Assembly (NCBI RefSeq): GCF_004101785.1 | Contig: NZ_CP035130.1 | Span: 1,364,001 to 1,428,000, forward strand | From: Gudongella oleilytica | GTDB taxonomy: Bacteria; Bacillota; Clostridia; Tissierellales; Tissierellaceae | Reading direction: 5' to 3' | DNA: 64,000 bases | Part shown: one piece after another, positions 8,160 to 16,701 of the stretch | How positions within the stretch are numbered: the stretch's first letter is position 1 | Layout of the letters: each line of letters starts with the position of its first letter | The notes under the pieces: model-generated | Database searches by the model: none | What the model was told of the DNA's origin: nothing | What the model saw: only the letters and a program-made list of their open reading frames with translations | Made by a program: the position numbers and the translations under genes

Positions 8160-9455
8160 CTATACCCTCCTTACAAATATTTTAGCCCCTTCTACCCTTA
8201 TTACCTTGATCTGGGTACCCTTGGGGATAAAGCCTCCTTCAGACAATACATCATACTTTTCTCCTTCGATCGTCGCAAAGCCGGATGGGCGCAGCTCGGT
8301 TAATGATACACCTTCTTTGCCGATCATATTTGCTTCAGCTTCATTACTCAGGTAGCCTTTTTTACCCTCAAGACGGTTGTTCAGTATTATCTTGTTTAAT
8401 AGCTTACTTTTGAATCCCATCTTAACCATAACTATCGCTACCAATGCCGTTATTATAATTGAAATGCTTAAGGATAGAACCGCTGTTGACAAGTCCTGCA
8501 TGGCAAGAACTGTTCCCGCAATAACAAATATGAGTCCGCCTATCCCCGGAAGTCCAAATCCAGGTACTAATCCCTCGATAATAAGAAGGATGAGACCTAC
8601 GACAAATAGGATAAGTGAAGTCCAGTTTGAGTTCCCCGCAAGGATATTACCCCCGAAATAAAGTGCAAAGCCCATTATTGAAATGGTGCCTCCCAATCCA
8701 AATCCCGGTGTCAGAATCTCAATTACTAATCCCACAAATCCCAAAGTAAGAAGTATTGTGCTGATATACGGGTTTGAGATATACTTGGCGAGCTTTACCT
8801 GGAGGCCTTCATCAACAACCTCAATGTCTGAGGAATTGTATCCGAAGTGATCGAGCATTTCCCGGTAATCCTTGGTCAGGATATCAGCTACCCCGTACTC
8901 AATAGCCTCCTGAGCTGTAAGATTAACCAGCTTATCTGCACTTACAAGTCCCGGGATCTCAATATCCTTATCAGCCATAGCCTCAATAACCAATGAATCT
9001 CTCCCACGATATTGAGCTGTGTCTCTTAATACTCCTCGCCACATAGACAAAACTTTTTCAGTGTTCGGTATAGTTTCTGCTGAACCAATCACTGCGTTCT
9101 CAGCCATAACAACATGTTCGCTTGCTATGGTAATAAGAACTCCCGCAGATGCAGCCTTGTTGTTTACATAGGAGATCGTAGGGATGTTTGTATCAATAAT
9201 GACATCCTTTATCTTGATTGCCTCGTCAACCAGCCCACCATAGGTGTCGATCTCAAATATTATTGCTTCAGCTCCCTCTCTGTTCAAGTCGTCTACTACA
9301 TCTCTAACGAAGTTGTGAGTCGCTCTGTTGATTTCACCCTTGATTGGTACTACATAGACCTTCCCGGGTGTTTCCTGGGCTGATACGTTCAGGCTCGCAG
9401 CGAGAATTGCCACAATTGCCAAAAACAACACAATCCCAACTTTTCTGATCCTCAA
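8160..9455 (-). CDS. NfeD-family membrane-bound serine protease (YqeZ type)
   Basis: Long-form NfeD. After a signal peptide (first about 28 residues) comes a ClpP-like protease domain with the catalytic serine in [11 protein letters not shown] and a probable catalytic lysine in MADKDIE, then several membrane spans (about residues 225-335), and a C-terminal OB-fold NfeD domain (about 365-431). I place the start at TTG 9455, six bases after GGAGGTG, giving 431 residues. It is paired with floA, whose assemblies such proteins are thought to serve. The group II intron lies only about 60 bases upstream, so part of its promoter may lie in or beyond the intron. Confidence 0.93.
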   Translation of the reverse strand: MRIRKVGIVLFLAIVAILAASLNVSAQETPGKVYVVPIKGEINRATHNFVRDVVDDLNREGAEAIIFEIDTYGGLVDEAIKIKDVIIDTNIPTISYVNNKAASAGVLITIASEHVVMAENAVIGSAETIPNTEKVLSMWRGVLRDTAQYRGRDSLVIEAMADKDIEIPGLVSADKLVNLTAQEAIEYGVADILTKDYREMLDHFGYNSSDIEVVDEGLQVKLAKYISNPYISTILLTLGFVGLVIEILTPGFGLGGTISIMGFALYFGGNILAGNSNWTSLILFVVGLILLIIEGLVPGFGLPGIGGLIFVIAGTVLAMQDLSTAVLSLSISIIITALVAIVMVKMGFKSKLLNKIILNNRLEGKKGYLSNEAEANMIGKEGVSLTELRPSGFATIEGEKYDVLSEGGFIPKGTQIKVIRVEGAKIFVRRV

Positions 9456-9513
9456 TACGTTCACCTCCAATATGCACTACTTTCTTATGATACCCAAATC
9501 TTAGCTATAAATG

Positions 9514-9580
9514 ATCGAGTAGGGGAAAATTAATTCCCCTCTCACACCACCGTACGTGCCGTTCGGCATACGGCGGTTCA
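9514..9580 (-). ncRNA. Group II intron domains V and VI
   Basis: Domain V is a 34-base hairpin, GAACCGCCGTATGCC / GGCACGTACGGTGG, closed by a GAAC-type loop. It starts at the stop codon of the reverse transcriptase. Domain VI follows as a GAGGGG / CCCCT stem and ends in CTACTCGAT. This is the catalytic core and branch-point region of the ribozyme. Confidence 0.85.
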
Positions 9581-10831
9581 ATTCAAATAATAATCCAAAC
9601 AACTAATGAGACCTCGCTTTGCGAGGATTTCTTTTGATATTTTACGTAAACCTGTGGTTTTAGCCACTGCCTGGTAATGGTTGTTAAACCCTACCGACTG
9701 TCTTACCATCCATTCCGGAGCACCGAGTTTTCTTAAGCCCCACATTCTCTTCTGACTGGTTTTCCACTGCTTCCATATCACGATACGGATTCTTGTACGC
9801 AAGTGTCCATCTATTCGTATCATATTAGTCTTCATTTTACCTATTCGAAAGTAGTTTATCCAGCCTCTGATTACCCAATTGAGTCTCTTTATTCTATCGT
9901 CCATGCTGATTGACCATGAGCGTTTTGTGAGCTGCTTGAGTTTTCTCTTGAATTTAACTATGGAGTCCCGATGAGGCCTTGCCTCCCATTTACCATCCAT
10001 CTTCACAAAACCAAATCCTAAATATTTTAGCTTTGTTGGTTCTGTGGTTCTTGTCTTTTCTGCGTTGACTTTTAATCCGAGTTTTCTCTCTATCCATTTT
10101 GTTATGGTGTTCATAACTCTGTTGGAAGCTGCACTACTTCCTACTGCTATTACACAGTCATCTGCATATCTAACAAAATTAAGTCCTCTTGCTTCAAGCT
10201 CTTTGTCAAGCTCATTGAGCATGATGTTACTGAGTATTGGGGAGAGGTTTCCTCCCTGCGGGGTCCCCTCGTTGGTTTCTTCATATTTTCCTTTGTCCAT
10301 CACTCCTGCCTTTAGATATTTAGCTATGAGTGATTCTGTGTCAGGGTCTTGTATGATTTTGCCTACAAGGGTCATCAGCTTGTCTTGTGGTACATTATCA
10401 AAGAACTTCTCAAGGTCAATATCCACTATGTAGATATATCCGTCATTCAGATATTCCAATAGTTTGATGACTGCCTGTTGTGCTCGTCTACCCGGCCTGA
10501 AACCATAGCTGTATTCGCTGAAATGTGGCTCCACTATGGGTGTGATTACCTGCACTATTGCCTGTTCTATGATTCTGTCCATCACTGTGGGTATACCAAG
10601 TTTTCTTACTCCACCATTTGGCTTTGGTATTTCAACTCTTAGCACCGGCTGAGGTTTGTACTTTCTGTTACGAATACGTTCCTTGATGTCTTCCCAGTTT
10701 CCTTTCAGATATTCATCAATTTCGTCTACACTTATGTTGTCTATGCCTCCTGCTCCTTTGTTGGCTTTTACCTTCTTGTATGCAAGCAGCATATTCTCTC
10801 TTGATAATATCTGTTCCATTAGTTGTGACAT
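9578..10831 (-). CDS. ltrA: Group II intron reverse transcriptase/maturase
   Basis: A 417-residue intron-encoded protein that helps splicing and copies the intron into new sites. Reverse transcriptase blocks include GGIDNISVDE, the FRPGRRAQQA segment, GTPQGGNLSPILSN and the catalytic YADD box. A maturase domain X follows (about residues 285-345, LNWVIRGWINYFRIGKM). It has no C-terminal HNH endonuclease, as expected for class C. The frame is intact. The roughly 490 bases upstream to 11324 hold intron RNA domains I-III and no separate gene. Confidence 0.95.
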   Translation of the reverse strand: MSQLMEQILSRENMLLAYKKVKANKGAGGIDNISVDEIDEYLKGNWEDIKERIRNRKYKPQPVLRVEIPKPNGGVRKLGIPTVMDRIIEQAIVQVITPIVEPHFSEYSYGFRPGRRAQQAVIKLLEYLNDGYIYIVDIDLEKFFDNVPQDKLMTLVGKIIQDPDTESLIAKYLKAGVMDKGKYEETNEGTPQGGNLSPILSNIMLNELDKELEARGLNFVRYADDCVIAVGSSAASNRVMNTITKWIERKLGLKVNAEKTRTTEPTKLKYLGFGFVKMDGKWEARPHRDSIVKFKRKLKQLTKRSWSISMDDRIKRLNWVIRGWINYFRIGKMKTNMIRIDGHLRTRIRIVIWKQWKTSQKRMWGLRKLGAPEWMVRQSVGFNNHYQAVAKTTGLRKISKEILAKRGLISCLDYYLN

Positions 10832-11325
10832 GATTTGTCTCCTTTTCCTGTTTTGCTTTCATGCATATCAACCTTACCTCCTGTGAACCCTTCGCTCCGT
10901 TACGTCTTCGCTACTGAGATTCTCGTCAGGCCTATGCATTTACATCCGTAAGTCCATTTGACTTTGAATTGTTCAGTCCTTCCTTGTTTCCAAGTACTAT
11001 GACCTCTGCTGACTTCTCATGGTTCGTTATTACTACGGTTTTAGCCGCCCATGAGACCTCACGGGATAAGTCCTCTGTCTTTCCTCGTCTACCTGCCTGA
11101 TCTACCTGCATGGGTTACGATTGCCTTTTGGACTTCACTGCTTTTGGCCAGCTTATCCTCCATGCAAGCCTTGGTATCAGGTTTCTGTCCGTCAGGCTAC
11201 GATTTCGCTATTGCTTCCTCTCGCCCACACCTCACGATGTGAACCTTGCAAGTCGCTATAGGGTTCGTCGGCAACTACGCCCCTTGTGGACTTTCACCAC
11301 AGACAGAAGGCATGCCCGTCGTACC

Positions 11326-11352
11326 AAAAAAACCTGAGATTTACTCAGGTTT
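11326..11352 (-). terminator. Terminator of rpsU-yqeY, target of the intron
   Basis: Minus-strand hairpin AACCTGAG / CTCAGGTT (arms 11344-11351 and 11331-11338) overlapping the yqeY stop region, followed by a run of T. The group II intron begins within one or two bases of the T run. Confidence 0.88.
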
Positions 11353-11795
11353 TAGTTCAATATTTTTCTAACTGCTTGATTGATCATATTGCCATCGGCT
11401 CTACCCTTTACCTTTGGCATTACAGTTTTCATTATGGTCCCAATTTCCTTTAGGGAGGTAGCTCCAATTTCATCTATGGTTTCTCGAACTATTTGTTCAA
11501 CCTCTTCCTCAGAAAGCTGCTTGGGCAGGTACTCTAATAGTATGCTCATTTCTGCTTCAGTAAGATCTACAAGGTCCTGTCGGTTTCCCTTTCGGAATTC
11601 CTCTATTGCCATCTTTTTCTCCTTCAGCTGCTTTGATATGATTTCAAGGACTTCCTCGTCACCGAGCTCTATCCTCTCATCGACCTCGCGCTGTTTGATT
11701 GCAGCTCTCACCATTGTGACAGTATTTTTTCTTATAGTATCTTTGTTCCTCATGGAGGATTTGAATTCTTCCATTAGTTTATCTTTGAGTGACAT
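11352..11795 (-). CDS. yqeY: GatB/YqeY domain protein
   Basis: A 147-residue helical protein of the YqeY family, related to the tRNA-binding tail domain of GatB. The exact role is not established; a link to tRNA-dependent amidation or translation is inferred from the fold. Recognisable segments are MSLKDKLMEEFKSSMRNKD, KQREVDER, LPKQLSEEEVEQIV and GTIMKTVMPKVKGRADG. Length is normal. It lies 16 bases behind rpsU in the usual operon and ends in the terminator that the intron has occupied. Confidence 0.93.
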   Translation of the reverse strand: MSLKDKLMEEFKSSMRNKDTIRKNTVTMVRAAIKQREVDERIELGDEEVLEIISKQLKEKKMAIEEFRKGNRQDLVDLTEAEMSILLEYLPKQLSEEEVEQIVRETIDEIGATSLKEIGTIMKTVMPKVKGRADGNMINQAVRKILN

Positions 11796-11811
11796 AGGTT
11801 CACCTTCTCGA

Positions 11812-11994
11812 TTAGAACTTGGAATGCTTCTTTCTTCTTGCCGCCTCAGATTTTTTCTTCTTTCTTACGCTGGGTTTCTCATAGTGCTCACGCTTCCTGA
11901 CTTCCCCAATAACTCCTGACCTTGCACAGGATCTTTTAAACCTTTTCAGGGCATTGTCCAGAGATTCGTTTTCACCAACTTTGATTTCCGTCAT
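11812..11994 (-). CDS. rpsU: 30S ribosomal protein S21
   Basis: Small basic ribosomal protein of 60 residues located near the 3' end of 16S rRNA and involved in initiation. The sequence [21 protein letters not shown] and the basic tail [17 protein letters not shown] are diagnostic. It has a strong promoter about 70 bases upstream and is followed by yqeY. Confidence 0.97.
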   Translation of the reverse strand: MTEIKVGENESLDNALKRFKRSCARSGVIGEVRKREHYEKPSVRKKKKSEAARRKKHSKF

Positions 11995-12065
11995 CGTTTC
12001 TTCCCTCCCCTCTCAACTACAAGAGTGCAACAATACTGACTTAGCTATTGGATGCATACTTAATA

Positions 12066-12094
12066 ATTATACAATATATCCTTTCGCTTTTCAA
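12066..12094 (-). promoter_or_regulatory. Promoter of rpsU-yqeY
   Basis: Minus-strand -35 TTGAAA (12089-12094), 17-base spacer, -10 TATAAT (12066-12071). It lies directly behind the hinT stop codon, giving rpsU-yqeY its own transcription. Confidence 0.78.
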
Positions 12095-12100
12095 CTGTTT

Positions 12101-12439
12101 TTAACCGGGTGGCCACAACATTTCTCTTCCACCCAGGACATGGAAATGAATGTGTCCCACAGTCTGACCTCCGTCGCTTCCGCAGTTGTTTACAACTCTG
12201 TAGCCGTTCACAATTCCCTGTTCGGATGCAAGGCTCGGAATAAGTCTCATGATATGTGCTATCAGCCCATCATGAGCTTCATTTACCTGGTCAAGTGAAT
12301 GGATGTGAAGCTTGGGAACGACAAGAAAATGCACTGGGGCCTGGGGATTTATATCCCTGAAGGCCATTACTAATTCATCCTCATATATCAACTGACTGGG
12401 TATATCCTTACTTGCTATGCTGCAAAACAAGCAATCCAT
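12101..12439 (-). CDS. HIT-family nucleotide hydrolase (HinT-like)
   Basis: A 112-residue protein of the histidine triad superfamily, which hydrolyses purine nucleoside phosphoramidates and AMP-lysine type substrates. The triad is HIHFHVLGG near the C-terminus; the N-terminus CLFCSIASKDIPS and FRDINPQAPVHFLVVPK are family hallmarks. It follows mtaB by 12 bases and is probably the last gene of prmA-rsmE-mtaB-hinT. Confidence 0.94.
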   Translation of the reverse strand: MDCLFCSIASKDIPSQLIYEDELVMAFRDINPQAPVHFLVVPKLHIHSLDQVNEAHDGLIAHIMRLIPSLASEQGIVNGYRVVNNCGSDGGQTVGHIHFHVLGGREMLWPPG

Positions 12440-12451
12440 ATTAACACCCCC

Positions 12452-13750
12452 TTAAAGAAGAGTTCCCTCCATAGTCAAATCATCACCTATCAGTGTCCTT
12501 GTTCTAATAATATCACCAATCAGGTCTGTTTGTGAAGGAGTTTTTACTCTGATGTAATTAGTTGTATAGCCTTCATAAAACCCTTTACCACTATTCCCAT
12601 CCTCATAGAGCACTGACATTGTTTTGCCATCGAATTCCCTGTGGAATCTGGCAGCAAGCTTGGCACCTAAACCGATAAGCTGCTCGCTTCTCCTGTTTTT
12701 TATATCGCCCTGCACCTGATCCTTCATGATCGCTGCAGGCGTCCCCTTTCTTGGTGAATACTTGAAAACATGTATCCTGGAAAACCCAATTTCTTCCACA
12801 AAACTCATTGTTTCTGAAAATTCCTCTTCAGTTTCACCAGGGAATCCAACTATAATATCAGTAGTCAAGCCTGCATCAGGCATGTAGTTTCTTATCAGTT
12901 CTGCCTTTTCCCTGAATTCTTGCGTGTCGTAGCGTCTATTCATCCTTTTGAGAACTGAATCAGAGCCACTTTGCAGTGACAGGTGAAAATGGTCACATAC
13001 CTTTCCACTTTCAACTATGCTTTTCATAAAGTCCTTATCGATCAATCCAGGCTCTACAGAACTTAAGCGTATCCTCTCTATTCCTTCAATTCTGCTTATC
13101 TTTGAAATAACGTCGCTTAAGGATCCCTTCTTTAAGTCTTTGCCATAGGAGGCAACATGGATACCCGTAAGAACGATCTCCTTGAAACCAGCCTCAGCGA
13201 GCCTCATTGCCTCTTCTTCGATATCTTCATATTCTCTGCTTCTTATAGGTCCTCTTGCATATGGTATAATGCAATAGCTGCAAAATTGGTTACAGCCATC
13301 CTGTATCTTCAGGAAAGCCCTTGTTCTTGATTTGATCTCCTCAATACGTATCTTTTCAAATGATTTATATGTCTTAACAGGTCTTACGATGTTGATTTTC
13401 TCTTTATTTGTTGATGCCCTTTCGCATAGCTCCACGACCATATCACGTTCGCTCGTTCCGATCACAACATCTACACCTTCAATTTCTTGTACCTCGTCCG
13501 GAGAAACCTGTGAGTAGCAACCTACCACAGCAACCACTGAATCGGGGTTAAGCTTTTTGGATTTTCTAATGAATTGTCTTGATTTTCTGTCAGACAGGTT
13601 TGTAACTGTACACGTATTTATAACATAAACATCTGCTAATGAATCCTCTTCAACAATCTCATACCCATTCTTGTTGAACAGTTCTTCCATCGCTTCTGTT
13701 TCATACTGATTGACCTTACAGCCAAGTGTATGAAATGCTACTTTTTTCAT
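12452..13750 (-). CDS. mtaB: tRNA t6A37 methylthiotransferase MtaB
   Basis: Radical SAM enzyme that methylthiolates t6A37 to ms2t6A in ANN-decoding tRNAs. The 432-residue protein has an N-terminal MTTase domain with three conserved cysteines (TLGCKVNQYE, NTCTVTN, VGCYSQ) for the auxiliary cluster, the radical SAM CNQFCSYC motif, and a C-terminal TRAM domain. It is MtaB rather than MiaB or RimO by the N-terminal signature and the genomic position between rsmE and hinT. It shares an ATGA junction with rsmE. Confidence 0.95.
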   Translation of the reverse strand: MKKVAFHTLGCKVNQYETEAMEELFNKNGYEIVEEDSLADVYVINTCTVTNLSDRKSRQFIRKSKKLNPDSVVAVVGCYSQVSPDEVQEIEGVDVVIGTSERDMVVELCERASTNKEKINIVRPVKTYKSFEKIRIEEIKSRTRAFLKIQDGCNQFCSYCIIPYARGPIRSREYEDIEEEAMRLAEAGFKEIVLTGIHVASYGKDLKKGSLSDVISKISRIEGIERIRLSSVEPGLIDKDFMKSIVESGKVCDHFHLSLQSGSDSVLKRMNRRYDTQEFREKAELIRNYMPDAGLTTDIIVGFPGETEEEFSETMSFVEEIGFSRIHVFKYSPRKGTPAAIMKDQVQGDIKNRRSEQLIGLGAKLAARFHREFDGKTMSVLYEDGNSGKGFYEGYTTNYIRVKTPSQTDLIGDIIRTRTLIGDDLTMEGTLL

Positions 13751-14493
13751 TGAATCACTCCTAAATCCCCAAGCTCATAAAGTAAAATGCTCGCAACAAC
13801 CAAGCCCGCAGTTTCCGTTCGAAGTATCCTTCTTCCCAGGGTTACAGTATGGGCACCGGCTTTTTTCAACTCCATTATCTCATCTTCCTCAAAGCCGCCT
13901 TCAGGACCAATTATAATGCAGATTTCTTCACTACCCTTAGCGTCCTCGATAAAACCTCTGAGAGTATTTGTTCTCTCCAGTTCATAGGGAACAAGGACCT
14001 TCTTGTCTTTCACAAAGCTTAGCATTTCGCTGAAACTAAGAATTCTGCCTAATTTTGGTATAGAATCCCTCATAGACTGCTTAGATGCTTCCTCAATTAT
14101 CGTACTCCATCTATCCAGCTTCTTCGACTCCTTAGAAACCTCCTTGATCTTAACGACACTTCTTTCAGTGGCAACAGGATAAAATGAGCTTACTCCAACC
14201 TCAGTGCACTTTTGGAGTATAGTCTCCATCTTTGCTGCTTTTGGAAGTCCCTGGAATAGGGTCAGCTTAATAGGAGGTTCATTGAGCTTGCCCATCTTTT
14301 CTACTATTCGAGCGGATACCTTCTCCCTGGATACCTCATCAAGAATACAAAGCATTACCTGACTTTCAGTGACCAGTTGAATCATCTCACCCTCTTTGAG
14401 CCTGATTACATCTCTTATATGTCTTGCGTCCTGTCCTTTTACAATGGCTTTATCATCAATGATTTCTTCTTTGGAAATAAAAAATCTATGCAC
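13747..14493 (-). CDS. rsmE: 16S rRNA m3U1498 methyltransferase RsmE
   Basis: SPOUT-class methyltransferase that makes m3U1498 in 16S rRNA. The 248-residue protein has the PUA-like N-terminus (MHRFFISKEEI, GQDARHIRDVIRL) and the trefoil-knot SAM site, including IGPEGGFEEDEI and LGRRILRTETA. Length is normal. It lies 5 bases behind prmA, a common pairing. Confidence 0.96.
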   Translation of the reverse strand: MHRFFISKEEIIDDKAIVKGQDARHIRDVIRLKEGEMIQLVTESQVMLCILDEVSREKVSARIVEKMGKLNEPPIKLTLFQGLPKAAKMETILQKCTEVGVSSFYPVATERSVVKIKEVSKESKKLDRWSTIIEEASKQSMRDSIPKLGRILSFSEMLSFVKDKKVLVPYELERTNTLRGFIEDAKGSEEICIIIGPEGGFEEDEIMELKKAGAHTVTLGRRILRTETAGLVVASILLYELGDLGVIQ

Positions 14494-14498
14494 TCAGA

Positions 14499-15413
14499 TC
14501 ACCTCTTTGCAACAACAGCACACCAACCGTTGAGGCTCCTCGAATCCAGTATGGAATACCCTGACTTGACCAGGGCATCTTCGACTAAATGAAGCTTTTC
14601 GTCGATTATCCCAGATGCTATTATGAGCCCGTTATCCTTCAGGAAGCTTTTTAGTTGAGGTACAAGTCCTGCGACAATCTCAGCTATTATGTTTGCTACA
14701 ATTATATCAGCTTTCTCATCCACCATGTCCAGCAGATTACCGTGGATAGCCTCCGCCTTGTCCTCCACTTGGTTTATTTGAAAGTTTTCTTTACTGATCT
14801 TAACGCACATTGGATCCAGATCGATTCCAAGAACTCTTTCTGCACCAAGCTTTGCTGCAACTACTGACAATATCCCGCTGCCACAACCTACGTCAAAAAC
14901 AGTTGTCCCAGGGCTAACATACCTCTCGAGAGCCTCTGTGCACATTGCAGTTGTCTCATGAGAGCCTGTTCCAAAGGCCATACCCGGATCAAGCTGTATG
15001 ACGATATCACCGGCTTCAGGTTCAAATGTTTCCCAGCTTGGCTTAATAACTATGCTCTTACCGATCCTGGTTGTCTTGTAATATTTCTTCCAATTCTCAG
15101 CCCAATCACTCTCATCCACCTCAGACAGAAGGATTTCTCCCAATCCTTGAGCTTCGATCAGTTCAATTATTTTCCCGGTTATTGCTGCAATGTCCTCTTC
15201 CTCTGAAAAATAAGCCTTAAGTACTATCCCTTCTTCATCAATTTTTATGAGCTGTGGGTCAATAAAATCCCAATCCTCTTCCCTTTTCGAAAGTGCTGTT
15301 ATATCCCGCGGGTCCTCTATAGCCAGTCCATTTGCCCCATTTTCGTAAAGAATATGACTTACTATATCTTCATTTTCCTGTTTTGTTTTTATTTTGACCT
15401 CTATCCAATTCAA
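14499..15413 (-). CDS. prmA: Ribosomal protein L11 methyltransferase
   Basis: SAM-dependent enzyme that trimethylates lysines and the N-terminus of L11. The 304-residue protein has the SAM motif VFDVGCGSGILS followed by GIDLDP and the VANIIAEI motif. I place the start at TTG 15413 (NWIEVKI, matching the family N-terminus), with AAAGG upstream. An upstream in-frame TTG at 15443 is excluded because it falls within the predicted -10 box. Confidence 0.94.
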   Translation of the reverse strand: MNWIEVKIKTKQENEDIVSHILYENGANGLAIEDPRDITALSKREEDWDFIDPQLIKIDEEGIVLKAYFSEEEDIAAITGKIIELIEAQGLGEILLSEVDESDWAENWKKYYKTTRIGKSIVIKPSWETFEPEAGDIVIQLDPGMAFGTGSHETTAMCTEALERYVSPGTTVFDVGCGSGILSVVAAKLGAERVLGIDLDPMCVKISKENFQINQVEDKAEAIHGNLLDMVDEKADIIVANIIAEIVAGLVPQLKSFLKDNGLIIASGIIDEKLHLVEDALVKSGYSILDSRSLNGWCAVVAKR

Positions 15414-15442
15414 AAGATCACATCCTTTAATTTTCTCAGACA

Positions 15443-15471
15443 ATTATATATCATTATGATGGAATTTTCTA
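15443..15471 (-). promoter_or_regulatory. Promoter of prmA-rsmE-mtaB-hinT
   Basis: Minus-strand -35 TAGAAA (15466-15471), 17-base spacer, -10 TATAAT (15443-15448), directly behind the dnaJ terminator. Confidence 0.6.
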
Positions 15472-15510
15472 CAAAAGAAAACCTTATCCATCTCTTTGAG
15501 AGGGATAAGG
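15470..15510 (-). terminator. Terminator of the hrcA-grpE-dnaK-dnaJ operon
   Basis: Minus-strand hairpin CCTTATCC / GGATAAGG (arms 15503-15510 and 15482-15489) with inner pairing of CTCTC and GAGA, followed by TTTTCTTTT. It lies just after dnaJ. Confidence 0.85.
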
Positions 15511-15516
15511 CTTGTA

Positions 15517-16638
15517 TTACTTTAATACATCCTTTACTTTGTCAAAAAACTTCTTCTTAGGCGGAGAACTGTACTGCTCACCCATTTCTTTTGAAAATTG
15601 GATCAAAAGCTCCCTTTGCTTGTCGTTAAGATCTTTTGGAATGGTTACATCAACTGTCAGGAAAAGATCTCCCCTTCCAAGACCTCTGACGTTTGGTACT
15701 CCCTGATTTTTAAGCCTGAAGATAGTCCCGGGCTGAGTGCCTTCGGGAATAGTATAATCCTGATACCCATCCAGGATCGGAACCTTGATTTCCGTTCCCA
15801 GAACTGCCTGAGTGTAGGATATTGGGATTGTAACGAACACATCGTTGCCTTCACGTTTAAATACCGGATCTTCTTTTACTGTAACATAGATGTGAAGATC
15901 TCCAGGTGGCCCACCCTTTTCACCATGGTGGCCTTCTCCACGTACTGAGATTATTGAATCACTGTCAACTCCAGCAGGGATCTTAACATTTATCTTTCTT
16001 GTTTTGATTTCCTTCCCGCTTCCTTTACAGGTCTCGCAGGGCTCATCGATAACATGACCCGATCCTCCGCACTGATCACAGGTGCCTACCTGCATAAATT
16101 GTCCAAAAGGAGTCCTTTGTGCATACCTTACTTCTCCTGATCCATGGCATTTGCTACAGGTCTTTTTTTCAGTTCCCGGCTTTGCCCCCGAACCCTCACA
16201 GGTAGAGCAGGTCTCAAATCTTCTGGTCTGGATCTCCTTCTCGACTCCAAACACAGCCTCCTTAAACTCTATGACAATGCTTTGTTTTACATCTCCACCC
16301 CTCACCGGGCCTGATCGTCTCGAAGCTGAACCTCTTGAAAATCCTCCTCCAAATATGTCGAATATATCGTCAAATATATCTCCAAATCCTCCAAAGCCAG
16401 CTCCACCTGATGCCTGAGGATCAACTCCTGCATGTCCAAACCTGTCATATCTGGATCTTTTTTCCTCATCACTCAGAATTTCATAAGCTGAATTGACCTC
16501 TTTGAATTTTTGCTCAGCCTCTGGATCATTGGGATTGAGGTCGGGGTGATACTTCTTTGCCAGTCTTCTGTAGGCTTTTTTAATTTCATCTTGTCCTGCA
16601 TCCTTGCTCACCTCAAGGATATCATAGTAATCCCTCAC
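15517..16638 (-). CDS. dnaJ: Chaperone DnaJ
   Basis: Hsp40 co-chaperone that stimulates the DnaK ATPase and delivers substrates. The 373-residue protein is a full type I DnaJ: J-domain with HPD (KYHPDLNP), a Gly/Phe-rich region (about 75-120), four zinc-finger repeats of the CxxCxGxG type ([32 protein letters not shown]) and the C-terminal substrate domains. It is the last gene of the heat-shock operon. Confidence 0.98.
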   Translation of the reverse strand: MRDYYDILEVSKDAGQDEIKKAYRRLAKKYHPDLNPNDPEAEQKFKEVNSAYEILSDEEKRSRYDRFGHAGVDPQASGGAGFGGFGDIFDDIFDIFGGGFSRGSASRRSGPVRGGDVKQSIVIEFKEAVFGVEKEIQTRRFETCSTCEGSGAKPGTEKKTCSKCHGSGEVRYAQRTPFGQFMQVGTCDQCGGSGHVIDEPCETCKGSGKEIKTRKINVKIPAGVDSDSIISVRGEGHHGEKGGPPGDLHIYVTVKEDPVFKREGNDVFVTIPISYTQAVLGTEIKVPILDGYQDYTIPEGTQPGTIFRLKNQGVPNVRGLGRGDLFLTVDVTIPKDLNDKQRELLIQFSKEMGEQYSSPPKKKFFDKVKDVLK

Positions 16639-16668
16639 TGTCTCACACCAGCCTCCATATCAATCGTT

Positions 16669-16695
16669 CAAAGCCAAGCCCTGGGCTTGGCTTTG
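16669..16695 (-). repeat. Perfect 13-bp inverted repeat between dnaK and dnaJ
   Basis: CAAAGCCAAGCCC and its reverse complement are separated by a single base, so RNA from either strand could form a very stable hairpin. On the minus strand it lies directly behind the dnaK stop codon and is not followed by a T run. It may stabilise or process the mRNA, or attenuate dnaJ, rather than act as a strong terminator. Confidence 0.8.
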
Positions 16696-16701
16696 TAATA
16701 A

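Larger units (their letters stand above)
9514..11324 (-). mobile_element. Group II intron, bacterial class C type, inserted behind the yqeY terminator
   Basis: A complete retroelement of about 1.8 kb. The minus-strand 5' end is near 11324 (GTACGACGGGCATG) with the typical GGTGAAAGTCCAC segment of domain I. Domain V lies at 9546-9580 and a domain VI hairpin (GAGGGG / CCCCTAC) ends near 9514. The reverse transcriptase is in domain IV. The 5' end directly abuts the T run of a rho-independent terminator, the known preference of class C introns. The ends are read by eye and may be off by a few bases. 5' and 3' parts, domain V and an open ORF are all present, so the element may be active. Confidence 0.88.

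Noticed and set aside
10044-10433. A 129-codon plus-strand frame opposite the reverse transcriptase
   Set aside because: It is the complement of conserved reverse transcriptase blocks with Ser/Leu-rich composition typical of antisense shadows.
11051-11337. Open frames on the plus strand at the 5' end of the intron
   Set aside because: They overlap the structured RNA of intron domains I-III, show no family resemblance and have no ribosome binding sites.
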